In this document: in pieces, positions 54,416-63,995 of the stretch
Layout: each line of letters opens with the position of its first letter
Numbering within the stretch: position 1 is the stretch's first letter
NCBI RefSeq assembly: GCF_032714615.1
Contig: NZ_JAWDKA010000002.1
Location: forward strand, 62,001 to 126,000
Length of the DNA stretch: 64,000 nt
Source of the DNA: Methanorbis furvi
GTDB lineage: Archaea > Halobacteriota > Methanomicrobia > Methanomicrobiales > Methanocorpusculaceae
Direction of reading: 5' to 3'
Program-made: the position numbers and the translations under genes
Notes under the pieces: model-generated
The model's input: only the letters and a program-made list of their open reading frames with translations
Told to the model about the DNA's origin: nothing
The model's database searches: none

Positions 54416-55069
54416 TCAGACTCCGGAGTTTCTGCCGGTCCGGCAGAGATCTCTGATGCAGCAGCGGTCGCAGGCAGGTTTTCGCGCGGTGCAGACTGCC
54501 CGGCCGTGACTGATGAGGAGGTAGTTGAGTTCGCCCCACCATTCTTTGGGGAACAGATGTATGAGATCGATCTCAATTTTGTTCGGGTCGGTGTTGTCAC
54601 TGAAACCTATCCTTTGTGCGAGTCTGCCGACATGGGTGTCAACTGCGATGCCGACAGGATTGCCAAAGGCATGGTTGGTCACAATGTTGGCGGTTTTTCT
54701 GCCGACACCGGGAAGTGTGACAAGTTCCTGAATAGTTTCTGGAACATTGCCGTCGAAGTTTTCACACAGGCATTTTGCGGTGCCGATAATATTTTTTGCT
54801 TTGGTGTGATAGAATCCGGCAGGATGAATAATTCGTTCGACCTCATCCTGACTTGCGGCGGCAAGGGATGTAGGGTCTGGGTAGCAGGAGAAAAGTTCAT
54901 CGCGCAGACCATTGATGGTGACGTCAGTTGTCTGGGCAGACAGAATGGTCATGATAAGAATCTGGTACGGATTTTCAAACCTGAGAAAATTCATCTCTTC
55001 ACGTGTGTGTGGATACAGACGATTGAGTTCTGAGAGGATAGCTACTGCTTCAGGAGTGTTCATTTTCAT
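54416..55069 (-). CDS. nth: Endonuclease III
   Basis: Nth removes oxidised pyrimidines and nicks the abasic site. The 217-residue protein has the helix-hairpin-helix LPGVGRKTA with the catalytic Lys, the catalytic Asp in VDTHVGR, and the C-terminal 4Fe-4S cysteines in C-x6-C-x2-C-x5-C (about 190-210). It follows tRNA-Pro by seven bases; the ATG at 55069 or the one at 55063 may be used. Confidence 0.94.
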   Translation of the reverse strand: MKMNTPEAVAILSELNRLYPHTREEMNFLRFENPYQILIMTILSAQTTDVTINGLRDELFSCYPDPTSLAAASQDEVERIIHPAGFYHTKAKNIIGTAKCLCENFDGNVPETIQELVTLPGVGRKTANIVTNHAFGNPVGIAVDTHVGRLAQRIGFSDNTDPNKIEIDLIHLFPKEWWGELNYLLISHGRAVCTARKPACDRCCIRDLCRTGRNSGV

Positions 55070-55076
55070 AAAAGAA

Positions 55077-55151
55077 TGGGGCAGCCCAGATTCGAACTGG
55101 GGTCAAAGCGTCCCAAACGCTCTAGGATGGACCAGGCTACCCTACTGCCCC
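55077..55151 (-). tRNA. tRNA-Pro (anticodon TGG)
   Basis: The 75-nt cloverleaf has acceptor arms GGGGCAG/CTGCCCC, T arm CCCAG-TTCGAAT-CTGGG and anticodon loop TTTGGGA (TGG). No CCA is encoded. It lies seven bases upstream of nth on the same strand. Confidence 0.95.
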
Positions 55152-55694
55152 GCCTGATGCAATATACATTGGCAGGGCATCCTTAAAAAAGGATAGGAAA
55201 GTGCAGCGCCCGGGTTTTCATTCCTGAGCCGCCCACGAAAAAATGGAACATACGGAGTTTCACGGAAAAAAAATCACGGAGCAGACAAGAACATCACGGA
55301 AGAAGAAAATTGTACTCCTATTTTTTTCCGTGATGTTCTCGTCTGCTCCGTGATTTTTTTCTGTGAGGTTCAGTGTGCTCCCGCGAAGCGGTAAGCAGGC
55401 CGAAGGCATGCGTCCCGCTTTTCCGTGGGCGACTCACAAGCAAAAAATTCCGCGCGAGGTTATAAAAGCCCCTCAAAAACCCTCAAGTTGCAAAAACATC
55501 ATTTTCCATGGAAATTTAACATCCACAGCCCCCTTTCTTGATTTCGACAAATGCAGAAGCGATTGTTAACGATCAAAGAACTCCACATCAGACCACAGGG
55601 TATTTAAGAAATCTACATGATAAATAATGTTAATCCTTCCATCATCATGGAAACAGCGGTTCTGCAAAAACCGCAAAGAACAGGAGATACAAAC
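55152..55694. other. 543-bp divergent region with a family-A palindrome
   Basis: The palindrome occupies 55232-55429. The rest (55430-55694) is an AT-rich leader region of the acyl-CoA synthetase gene, where the in-frame ATG at 55617 is a less likely start. Confidence 0.65.
55232..55429. repeat. Palindromic repeat family A, copy 4 (with the 29-bp module)
   Basis: The arms run from CCCACG to CCGTGGG and contain ATCACGGAGCAGAC with AAGAAC in place of GTGAAC on both sides, so the arms have changed together. The right arm carries the module at 55384-55412 in plus orientation. Confidence 0.8.
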
Positions 55695-57761
55695 ATGTCA
55701 ACACATGCAAACACGAAAATGCTCTCTGAAGCAGACGGATACGACCTTCTGAGGAAGTTCAATGTGCCAGCTCCGGTATTTGAGATCGTGACCAGCCCCG
55801 AAGCCGCTGCAAAGGCCGCAGGAAAGATCGGATACCCGGTTGTCATGAAAATCGTCAGCCCCCAGATCATTCACAAAAGTGATGCGGGCGGTGTCATCGT
55901 TAATATCAAAACAGATGAAGAGGCAAAGGCCGCATACAATAAAATCGTCACCTCGGTCAAAGCCTACAACTCTGCAGCAGAGATCAAAGGAATCATCGTC
56001 GAAGAGATGGCAAAGCCCGGACTTGAACTGATCATCGGTGGAAAAATCGATCCGGCATTCGGCCGCGTCATCACGTTCGGTCTTGGCGGAACACTGGTCG
56101 AGTTCTTCAAAGACGTCGGCATCAGAATCCTTCCATGCTCTGACGACGAACTCCGCAGTCTGATCAAACAGATCAAAGGATACACACTCATCGCAGGATA
56201 CCGCGGAGAAGCACCAAAGGACGAAGAGTTCCTGTTCCAGACCTTAAAGAATGCCTGTGCATTCTTCGAGAAGAACGACAACGTCGTTGAGTTCGACATC
56301 AACCCGCTCCGTCTCTACGAGAAAGGCGGCTGTGCGGTTGACGCACGTGTCATCATTCAGGACGGACCGGTCGAACTCCCGCCGCATTACGACTCGTCAA
56401 AAATTGTCCCAATCGACTACTACAAACCGCGCTCGGTCGCAGTAATCGGAGCATCCGACGACAAAACCAAGATGGGGTACGCAGTGTTCCACAACCTCCT
56501 GCAGTTCCCGGGCAAAGTCTATCCGGTCAACAACAAACGTGATGAAATTCAGGGCGTCAAATGCTACCCGAACCTCTCGGCAATCCCTGGACCGGTCGAT
56601 ATGGTGGTAATCACCGTTCCGGCACAGTTAGTCCCTGGCATCATGGAAGAGTGCGGCCAGAAAGGCGTAAAGATGGCTGTTGTCATCACTGCCGGATTCA
56701 AGGAGATGGACGAAGACGGACGTGCACTGGAAAACCGCATGGTTGAGATTGCAAAGAACTATGGCATCAGAATTGTCGGACCAAACTGTCTCGGCCTGAT
56801 TCTCCCGCCGTACAAACTGGACACAACCTATGTCTCGACCTCCCCGCTGCCGGGAGATCTTGCATTCATCTCCCAGTCAGGAGCAATTGTCAATGCTGTT
56901 GTCGGCATCTCACTTTCCGAAGGATCCGAGATGGGCTACTCCGAGGTCGTGTCGGTCGGCAACCAGTCTGACCTTGACTTCCTGGACTACATGAGTTACG
57001 CCCAGCGCGATCCGCACACCAAAGCGATCATTCTCTACGTTGAAGAGATCAAAAACGGTGTCGCCTTCATGGAGATGGCAAAAGAGATCACTAAGACCAA
57101 ACCGATCGTGGCAATTAAGGCAGGTTCATCCAAACGCGGACAGGCCGCCGCAGCTTCGCATACCGGATCTCTTTCCGGTGCGTACGAAGTCTACATGGAA
57201 GCATTCCGCAAGTGCGGCGTAACTCCGGTCAAGACTCTGCCGGGAGCGTTTAAGGTTGCAAAGATTCTCTCTGACGAGCACCGCGCTCCTAAAGGACGCC
57301 GTGCAGTAGTGATAACGAATGCCGGAGGATTTGCTGTTCTTTCCAACGATTATGCAGAGACCTGGGGCATTGAGATCGTGGATCTCCCGAAAGAACTCAT
57401 CGATGAGATGAACACTTTCCTGCCGCCGTTCTGGAACAAAAATAATCCGATCGATCTGCTCGGAGATGCGGATGAAGAGCGGTTCCGCAACGTCTTTGAT
57501 GTGCTCTGCCGCAACTCAAAGCTCTGGGACATGGCAATTCTTGTCAACTTCCCGAACAAAGTGCTCAGCCCGGTTCAGGTTGCAAACGTTTTAATCGATT
57601 ACTCCAAGAAGACCGACAATCTGCTCGTTGGAACGCTTGTTGGTGGCGACTGCATGAAGTCGGGAGTTTCGCTTCTGACACAGCACAACATTCCGGTCTT
57701 TGAGGAGCTTGAGTTCACCTACAGAACGCTCGGCCACCTCAGCTGGACTGCTGACCGTTAA
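55695..57761 (+). CDS. ADP-forming acetate/acyl-CoA synthetase
   Basis: It makes ATP from acyl-CoA, ADP and phosphate, or acts in reverse. The 688-residue protein is a fusion: ATP-grasp beta part first (about 10-230), then the CoA-binding and ligase alpha part (SVAVIGASDDKTKMGY, ISQSGAIV, and the phosphorylated His in ASHTGSLSG). AGGAGAT precedes ATG 55695, so I use that start over 55617. Oligo-T runs follow. Confidence 0.92.
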   Translation: MSTHANTKMLSEADGYDLLRKFNVPAPVFEIVTSPEAAAKAAGKIGYPVVMKIVSPQIIHKSDAGGVIVNIKTDEEAKAAYNKIVTSVKAYNSAAEIKGIIVEEMAKPGLELIIGGKIDPAFGRVITFGLGGTLVEFFKDVGIRILPCSDDELRSLIKQIKGYTLIAGYRGEAPKDEEFLFQTLKNACAFFEKNDNVVEFDINPLRLYEKGGCAVDARVIIQDGPVELPPHYDSSKIVPIDYYKPRSVAVIGASDDKTKMGYAVFHNLLQFPGKVYPVNNKRDEIQGVKCYPNLSAIPGPVDMVVITVPAQLVPGIMEECGQKGVKMAVVITAGFKEMDEDGRALENRMVEIAKNYGIRIVGPNCLGLILPPYKLDTTYVSTSPLPGDLAFISQSGAIVNAVVGISLSEGSEMGYSEVVSVGNQSDLDFLDYMSYAQRDPHTKAIILYVEEIKNGVAFMEMAKEITKTKPIVAIKAGSSKRGQAAAASHTGSLSGAYEVYMEAFRKCGVTPVKTLPGAFKVAKILSDEHRAPKGRRAVVITNAGGFAVLSNDYAETWGIEIVDLPKELIDEMNTFLPPFWNKNNPIDLLGDADEERFRNVFDVLCRNSKLWDMAILVNFPNKVLSPVQVANVLIDYSKKTDNLLVGTLVGGDCMKSGVSLLTQHNIPVFEELEFTYRTLGHLSWTADR

Positions 57762-57784
57762 TTTTTATTTTTTTTATTTTTTTT
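57762..57784 (+). terminator. Oligo-T terminator of the acyl-CoA synthetase gene
   Basis: Three T runs (5, 8 and 8) follow the stop directly. Confidence 0.65.
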
Positions 57785-57953
57785 CAAACAGTTTTTTGTA
57801 ATCGAAAGATCCCGAAAAAATTTCGGAAAATATTTTGCGAAACATGTGACTGAAGTTTCAGGAGTTCTCAAAAGATCATGAGACAATAATTATTCCAGTG
57901 TCACACACTCATCATTATAACTGATCAATGATTTGATACATATGCACGATCAT

Positions 57954-57999
57954 TTTATTGTAGTGTCATTACAATAAATCTGTAAGTACAACACTACAA
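57954..57999 (+). promoter_or_regulatory. Two overlapping dyads before the zinc-ribbon gene
   Basis: TTTATTGTA (57954-57962) is exactly complementary to TACAATAAA (57970-57978). TTGTAGTGT (57958-57966) is exactly complementary to ACACTACAA (57991-57999). The two share TTGTA, so only one hairpin can form at a time. Confidence 0.6.
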
Positions 58000-58004
58000 G
58001 GGAG

Positions 58005-58505
58005 GTGATTTTCATAGGATTCGGTTATTTATTTCACTGTCCTCACTGCGGAGAGGCAACATATCTTGCTCTTGGAACCGGCAACGAGTACACGGTGCAG
58101 AACGTATTTTATGGAAATCCCGCAGACCCGCCGCTCATCAAAGACTTCACCACCAGACAAACATACCAGAAAGCTCTCGAATACTTAAACCAGAACGGCG
58201 TGCCTGACACAAAGCTGCCCGGAAGCTACGGCCATAAAATCTACTACTGCCCGGAGTGCCGGACACTGAAAGTCCATTTTTACTTTTCAATCGCAACCGA
58301 GGAAAAACCCTGGCACCCCAAATACAAATGCGAACTGTGCAAAGAACAGCTCATTCTCGCCCCGGGCCAGAGACCGGGCGATGATCCGGAGAAGTTCAAA
58401 CTTATCGGAGAGGACAGAGAAGTGCTTCGAATCCACTGCGACAAATGCGGAAAAATATATTTTGCAACCGAAAGCGGCTGCACCTCAAAGATACACTGGG
58501 AGTAA
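58005..58505 (+). CDS. CpxC-type zinc-ribbon hypothetical protein with unusual start
   Basis: The protein has four Cys-x2-Cys pairs (CPHC, CPEC, CELC, CDKC), so it probably binds two zinc ions. No family recognised. The only standard start is a GTG at 58005 inside GGAGGTGATT (58001-58010), the very ribosome site of this gene. A codon at the best spacing, 58014, is ATA, a non-standard start, and would give 163 residues beginning IGFGYLFHCPHC. Overlapping dyads lie upstream. Confidence 0.8.
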   Translation: MIFIGFGYLFHCPHCGEATYLALGTGNEYTVQNVFYGNPADPPLIKDFTTRQTYQKALEYLNQNGVPDTKLPGSYGHKIYYCPECRTLKVHFYFSIATEEKPWHPKYKCELCKEQLILAPGQRPGDDPEKFKLIGEDREVLRIHCDKCGKIYFATESGCTSKIHWE

Positions 58506-58510
58506 AAAAA

Positions 58511-59875
58511 TTAGTTTTTGAAGCTGTGAATCGGTGCAGGAATTCTGCCGCCGCGGTTCACAAACGCTTCGCAGGAGAAACGGTTGATCGGCTGCACGGG
58601 GGCGTAACCCCACAGACCGCCAAACTCCACAATGTCGCCGACATCTTTGCCGTACGCAGGGATAAGCCGGACTGCGGTCGTCTTCTGGTTGATCATACCA
58701 ATCGCCGCTTCATCAGCAATCACACCTGCAATAGTGGTCGCAGGAGTGTTCCCGGGAATTGCGATCATGTCAAGACCGACCGAACAGACGCAGGTCATGG
58801 CCTCCAGCTTCTCAAGCGTCAGAGCGCCGCGAAGCACCGCATCAATCATGCCCTGATCCTCACTGACCGGAATGAATGCGCCGGAAAGTCCACCGACAAA
58901 GGAACTTGCCATAACGCCGCCCTTCTTCACCTGATCATTTAACAGAGCAAGAGCTGCTGTTGTTCCGGGAGCTCCGACCGACTCAAGACCCATCTCTTCT
59001 AAAATTCCTGCAACACTGTCGCCCACCGCAGGAGTCGGGGCAAGCGAGAGATCCACAATACCGAACGGAACACCGAGACGCTCGGATGCTTCCTGGGCAA
59101 CAAGCTGCCCCACACGCGTCACTTTGAATGCGGTCCTCTTGACCGTCTCACAGAGAATCTCAAAGTTCTGGCCGCGGACCGACTCAAGAGCACGCTTGAC
59201 AACGCCCGGACCGCTGACACCAACGTTTACGACCGCGTCAGCTTCGGTCACGCCATGGAACGCGCCTGCCATAAACGGATTGTCATCAGGCGCATTGCAG
59301 AACACCACAAGCTTTGCGCATCCAAAACTTCCTGAGTCTTTGGTTGCGGCGGCAGTCTCCAGAATGATCTCTCCCATCAGCTTCACTGCATCCATGTTGA
59401 TACCGGTTCTGGTGGAACCGATATTCACCGAGCTGCAGACGCGTTCGGTTGCAGCAAGAGCCGCCGGAATTGATCGGATCAGATTTTCATCGGCAGGCGT
59501 CATGCCTTTGGAGACGAGGGCAGAGTATCCGCCAAGGAAGTTCACGCCCATATCCTTTGCCGCACGGTCGAGAGTTTTTGCAATCGTTACAAAATCTTCA
59601 GGGCTCTTGCATGCCTGACCGCCCACCAGAGCGATCGGTGTGACCGAGATGCGTTTGTTCACAATTGGGATACCAAACTCAAGCTCGATGTCTCTGCCGG
59701 TAGAGACAAGATTTTTTGCAACACGCGTGATCTTTTCATAGATCTTTTCGTTCAGCCGATCCAAATCAGCATCGCAGCAGTCAAGCAGACTGATACCGAG
59801 CGTGATCGTCCGGACATCAAGCATCTCCTGCTCGATCATCTTGTTGGTCTCATTGACCTCGAAAATATTGATCAT
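58511..59875 (-). CDS. UPF0210 (DUF711) family protein
   Basis: The 454-residue protein matches the UPF0210 family ([59 protein letters not shown]). It has a PFL-like fold but no known activity. Its ACT-domain partner lies eight bp upstream, the same pairing found in many bacteria, so the two most likely work together. Confidence 0.92.
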   Translation of the reverse strand: MINIFEVNETNKMIEQEMLDVRTITLGISLLDCCDADLDRLNEKIYEKITRVAKNLVSTGRDIELEFGIPIVNKRISVTPIALVGGQACKSPEDFVTIAKTLDRAAKDMGVNFLGGYSALVSKGMTPADENLIRSIPAALAATERVCSSVNIGSTRTGINMDAVKLMGEIILETAAATKDSGSFGCAKLVVFCNAPDDNPFMAGAFHGVTEADAVVNVGVSGPGVVKRALESVRGQNFEILCETVKRTAFKVTRVGQLVAQEASERLGVPFGIVDLSLAPTPAVGDSVAGILEEMGLESVGAPGTTAALALLNDQVKKGGVMASSFVGGLSGAFIPVSEDQGMIDAVLRGALTLEKLEAMTCVCSVGLDMIAIPGNTPATTIAGVIADEAAIGMINQKTTAVRLIPAYGKDVGDIVEFGGLWGYAPVQPINRFSCEAFVNRGGRIPAPIHSFKN

Positions 59876-59883
59876 GAAAAACC

Positions 59884-60156
59884 TCAGAGACGGTGCATCT
59901 TCGTAAAGATATCTTCACGCTGACAGCGAATCTTTACACCGATCTCATCGCCGATTGTATCAAGGTCCTGCACCATCTCGCCGAACGGTTTCTGCGATGC
60001 ACTCGCGTCAGCGATCATCATCATATTGAAGTAGCCCTGCACGATCGTCTGGGAGATGTCCTCTACGTTCACATTGTTTGCTGCAAGGTATGTACATACT
60101 TTTGCAATAATCCCCACAGTGTCCTTTCCTACTACGGTAATAATGGTCTTTGTCAT
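59884..60156 (-). CDS. ACT-domain protein UPF0237
   Basis: The 90-residue protein is one ACT domain ([35 protein letters not shown]), the type that binds amino acids. It is always found next to UPF0210 and is probably its regulatory subunit. It resembles GcvR-like proteins. Confidence 0.92.
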   Translation of the reverse strand: MTKTIITVVGKDTVGIIAKVCTYLAANNVNVEDISQTIVQGYFNMMMIADASASQKPFGEMVQDLDTIGDEIGVKIRCQREDIFTKMHRL

Positions 60157-60435
60157 CCTAAGTTGTCCTCGCCAGTGAAATGCTACCTATTCATTCTCTT
60201 TTCTGCATCAAATATGTTGTTCTCTTTAGGGCTAATTAAATTTGAGATGCAGATCCTCCCATGCAATGATGGCGCGTTCAGAAAATCTGAAGAGATGCCC
60301 TAACTCGAAGTTGTAGGCGGTGATTTTAGGGATATCAATTAGTAACCTGATGTAAAGTAGAGTCGTGGAGAACGGTAGAGGATTTGCCTACACCAAAAAA
60401 ATTGGTAGATGGATAAAAAGAGGGAGGTATAGATA

Positions 60436-60864
60436 TTAGAATATATTAGAGAGGAACCACCACAGAACACATGTTATTGCAAATATGCAACAGGCGAGAA
60501 TTGTTATGGAGATTATTAAGGTAAGTGGTACTGACGTGACGACAAGTAATCCTATTACTACGATTAATGCTATCGTGTAAGCCACGACAAGGAGGAATAA
60601 TGAATTCACTTTTCTGATTTTATCGGATTGATGAACATTTTTTTGCTTATAAATATCTGATAATAATGCCAGAAAAAGGATGAGTATGGTTCCAATGACG
60701 ATTGTATAAAGAATCCATCCCTCAGCACCATCAATATCCTTGAGACAGATTTTATACACCGTGGGTAAGTTAGTCATTAAAATGGCCAGGGAAAGGATAA
60801 TACCAATTCTCTCCCAATTTGCAGATTTTTCATCAATTGACACGATTGGTACATAGACATTCAT
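60436..60864 (-). CDS. AT-rich hypothetical membrane protein
   Basis: The 142-residue protein has four predicted membrane helices and no known family. Its coding DNA is clearly richer in A and T than its neighbours (many ATA, TTA and AGA codons), which may mean recent acquisition. The start is probably ATG 60864 (an upstream ATG at 60885 adds seven residues). Confidence 0.6.
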   Translation of the reverse strand: MNVYVPIVSIDEKSANWERIGIILSLAILMTNLPTVYKICLKDIDGAEGWILYTIVIGTILILFLALLSDIYKQKNVHQSDKIRKVNSLFLLVVAYTIALIVVIGLLVVTSVPLTLIISITILACCIFAITCVLWWFLSNIF

Positions 60865-60949
60865 ATATTTAAAAATAACCATCACAAAGATCTTTGCCCA
60901 TAGATTCGGTCAGTACATTTTTTCTCTTCCGCATACCAATAACAGAGGT

Positions 60950-61960
60950 ATGAGCACACCCTCAGTACAGACAGCCGAACACCTTGCAGCGGAACGAAAA
61001 TTCCGTGAAGCCGCAGAACTTTACCGCGAACTCCTCAAACTTGAGGAAAATGCCAAAAACACCGACCTCTGGTGCGCCCTTGGAAAGGCGCTGATGCAGG
61101 ACCAACAGTTTTACGATGCAATCGATGCGTTCGGTACTGCGACCGACCTTGAACCGGAAAATCCTGCGTTCATGGCAGCTCTCGGAAACGCCCTCGCCGA
61201 AGTTCACCAGTATGAAGAGGCAAAACTCTGGTTTGAAAAAGCCGCAGGCCTTGAAGACAATATCACATACCTTCTCAAAGCCGGAGATATGCTTGCCTAC
61301 CTTGGAAAACATGACGAGGCGCTGGTATACTACACGCTCCTCTCCTCAAAATATCCGGAGAATGCAGACCTTCTCCACAGAAAAGCAAAAATTCTCCGTC
61401 ATCTCAAACGCGAATCTGACTCAATGGAAACAATCGTCGAAGAGATTCGCCTCCGAAAAGAAGAGGTACAACGTTCTCCTACTGCTGTATCCTACGCAAA
61501 ACTTGCCGCGGCCTACAAACGCATCTCGCTCTGGCAGGAGGCTGCCGAGATGTATGCACAGGCAGTAACTCTTGACCCGACAAACCCCGGGTATCACATG
61601 TTTCTGGGCTCTGCACTGATCACCAACGGCAAAACAGACGAAGGTGTCGCTGAGTACGAAAAAGCTGCGAATCTGAGCTATGAAGATTTCCCGAGCCTAA
61701 TGAGAGTTGCAGAGTCAGCAACAAAGTTTGGTCAGTACGACGAAGCAATCCGTCTCTACACCAGAGCACTCGCAGTCCGCAACATCAATGGCGATGCTTG
61801 GGTGGGTATTGCGTATGCTCTTCTGATGATGAAGAACGCAGCAGATGCTCAGGCATTTTTCGAGATGGCAAAAGCTACCGGTTCCATGCGGGAGATTCCC
61901 TGGGCAGACAAGCTGCACAAAAGCTACAAGACCGAGGCGCTGGATAAGGCATTTCCCTGA
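60950..61960 (+). CDS. TPR-repeat protein
   Basis: The 336-residue protein is made of about eight tetratricopeptide repeats (AAERKFREAAELYRELLKLEE, WCALGKALMQDQQFYDAIDAF and others), a scaffold for protein contacts. No signal peptide or catalytic domain. It is followed by the MFS transporter gene after six bases, so the two may form an operon. Confidence 0.85.
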   Translation: MSTPSVQTAEHLAAERKFREAAELYRELLKLEENAKNTDLWCALGKALMQDQQFYDAIDAFGTATDLEPENPAFMAALGNALAEVHQYEEAKLWFEKAAGLEDNITYLLKAGDMLAYLGKHDEALVYYTLLSSKYPENADLLHRKAKILRHLKRESDSMETIVEEIRLRKEEVQRSPTAVSYAKLAAAYKRISLWQEAAEMYAQAVTLDPTNPGYHMFLGSALITNGKTDEGVAEYEKAANLSYEDFPSLMRVAESATKFGQYDEAIRLYTRALAVRNINGDAWVGIAYALLMMKNAADAQAFFEMAKATGSMREIPWADKLHKSYKTEALDKAFP

Positions 61961-61966
61961 GAATTC

Positions 61967-63380
61967 ATGTATCAGGTGGTTACGGACAGCTCACATCTGA
62001 AAAAACTCCTGGCAGTGATAGCTCTCGCAGTCTTCATCGACTCACTTGACGGCTCGATTGTAAATATTGCGCTGCCAACAATCGCAACAGGTTTTTCCGT
62101 GGATCTCTCAACAGCAGCCTGGGTGATCATGGCCTACTTTTTGTTTCTCGTTGGCCTTATTCCGCTGTTCGGACAGATTGCGGATCACGGGAGACTCCAG
62201 GAGATCTTCTGCCTCGGGTTTGTGGTGTTCACGGCAGGTTCGGTTGCCTGTGGTCTTTCGCCTGATCTGAACATTTTAATCGCTTCACGTGCAGCGCAGG
62301 GTGTTGGTGCTTCGATGATTGCGGTGACCGCACCGCTTCTGGTCGTGAGGCTGATGCCGAAACGTCACTGGGGAATGGGGATGGGCATGACGGCAACTGC
62401 CGGTGCGATCGTTCTGGTGTTTGGTCCGGTACTTGGCGGAATTTTAACTGAGTACCTCTCCTGGCACTGGTGTTTTTTCATCAATATCCCTGTCGGCATT
62501 GCGGCGGTTATTCTCGGATTGCGCATTATTCCAAAAGCTGTCCGTCAGCCGAGGATCAAGTTCGATCTCGCGGGGGCTGTTCTCATCTTTACTGCAATGG
62601 CGTCGCTGATCTATCTCTTGGAGCGGGGAGCGCCGCTTGGCTGGACGAGTCCTGAGATTTTGTTCTGTGCTGCAGTGTTTGTAATTTCTGCAGTGGTGTT
62701 TGTTGTTCGGGAACTCAGAATCAAGGAGCCGATCCTGCGGGTGAAAATTTTCCGGTCTGTGCCCTTCACGCTCGTGACCGCGTCGTATTTTCTGATCAGT
62801 ATCATCTACGCAGGATTTTTGTACATCATTCCGTTCTATATGTCAATCGTTCTCGGACTTTCCCCGGCGGCTTCGGGAATGGTTCTTTTGATCAGTTCCG
62901 TACTTACCGCGATAACTGGCTTGCCGTCCGGCGCACTTTCCGATAAAATCGGTCCGCGCTGGCTGGTGACTGGGGCAGGAGTTGTTCGTGTGGCATTTTG
63001 TCTGGTGATGGCAGTGATGATGCCGGAGAATGGGTTGTTCTGGATTCTTTTACTGATGGTGCTTTCCGGTCTGACGTTTGGTATTTCCGGCGGCCCGTCG
63101 AGTGCGAGACCGATTGAGCATGCGCCGGAAGGGGAAGGCGGAACAGGTTCGGTTGTTCTGATGCTTGCCCAGTACAGCGGTATGGTTGTGGGGGTTGCCC
63201 TCTACCGCTCTGGTGTTTAATCTGGCGGTTCCGGAAGCGGCGAATGTTGCTGTGGGACTGCTTACTGCTGATGAGTTTCTGCCCGGCTTTCACATGACCG
63301 GTGTGTTTGGTGCGGTTTGTGCGATAGCGGTGGTGATCTTTTCTGTGGTGGTGAAGGATAAGATCGTGGGGAAGGAGTGA
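61967..63380 (+). pseudogene. MFS transporter (DHA2 type) split by a frameshift
   Basis: The first frame gives 417 residues with most of 14 membrane helices (FIDSLDGSIVNIALP and DHGRLQ motif A-like segments) and ends abruptly at GVALYRSGV. From about 63200-63204 a frame one base ahead continues with TALVFNLAVPEAANVAVGLL and the final helix to a stop at 63380. Dropping one T in CTCTACC restores a continuous protein of about 470 residues. This is either a natural break or a sequencing error. Confidence 0.75.
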
Positions 63381-63620
63381 GATACTTGGGGATGGGGAAA
63401 GTACTGAATTATTTATAGATATTTTTGCGATGTGAAATAGCATAAGGAAAGAAAATTTTCTGATTTTGGTTTTATTTGGAGTAACCACATTCGCCACTGC
63501 ATAACTCCTATTTTAAGAGACTCAATTTGATGAAGATCACCAAGAAAAACTACGGAGAAAAAAATAGTCAGGATATTTTATTGTCTGATGTGTGTGAGTG
63601 ATACATCATGCTCACTCATG

Positions 63621-63824
63621 TTAGTCTGGAGCATTGGCGTCAAGCTCTGCCAATGCAGAAAAAATTTTCTGCAGCTCTTTGTCGGTGATCTTGGTGTCTG
63701 CATCCGTGAGGTACTCAAGGACCCGTGAGATGATGTCCTCATAACCGGAGTCCTCTTCCTCCCTGAACACGTCAAGCATGCGCACAAGTTCCGGGCTGAG
63801 GGTAACGGTGACAGGTTCAGTCAT
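63621..63824 (-). CDS. Small ribbon-helix-helix-like protein
   Basis: The 67-residue protein starts MTEPVTVTLSPELVRMLDVF and has the helix-turn-helix-like EDIISRVLEYLTD, as in CopG/antitoxin-type RHH proteins. No toxin gene is adjacent. The ATG at 63842 adds six residues; I use 63824. Confidence 0.6.
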   Translation of the reverse strand: MTEPVTVTLSPELVRMLDVFREEEDSGYEDIISRVLEYLTDADTKITDKELQKIFSALAELDANAPD

Positions 63825-63923
63825 GATGATTGTATCTTTCAATCTCTGAAATCAAATATATTGCGACAGTCGGAATACAATCTGATCTATGCGCGGGAAC
63901 GTTGAAATACCAAAAAGAAAATA

Positions 63924-63995
63924 CGCACCTGCCGGGATTTGAACCCGGGTCGAAAGCTCCGGAGGCTTCCAGGATGTCCGCTACCCTACAAGTGC
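63924..63995 (-). tRNA. tRNA-Arg (anticodon CCG)
   Basis: The 72-nt cloverleaf has acceptor arms GCACTTG/CAGGTGC (one G-T pair), T arm CCGGG-TTCAAAT-CCCGG and anticodon loop CTCCGGA (CCG). No CCA is encoded. Its anticodon stem is the same as in the other tRNA-Arg. Confidence 0.95.

Noticed and set aside
63621-63824. Toxin-antitoxin pair
   Set aside because: The small RHH protein looks antitoxin-like, but no toxin gene lies on either side.
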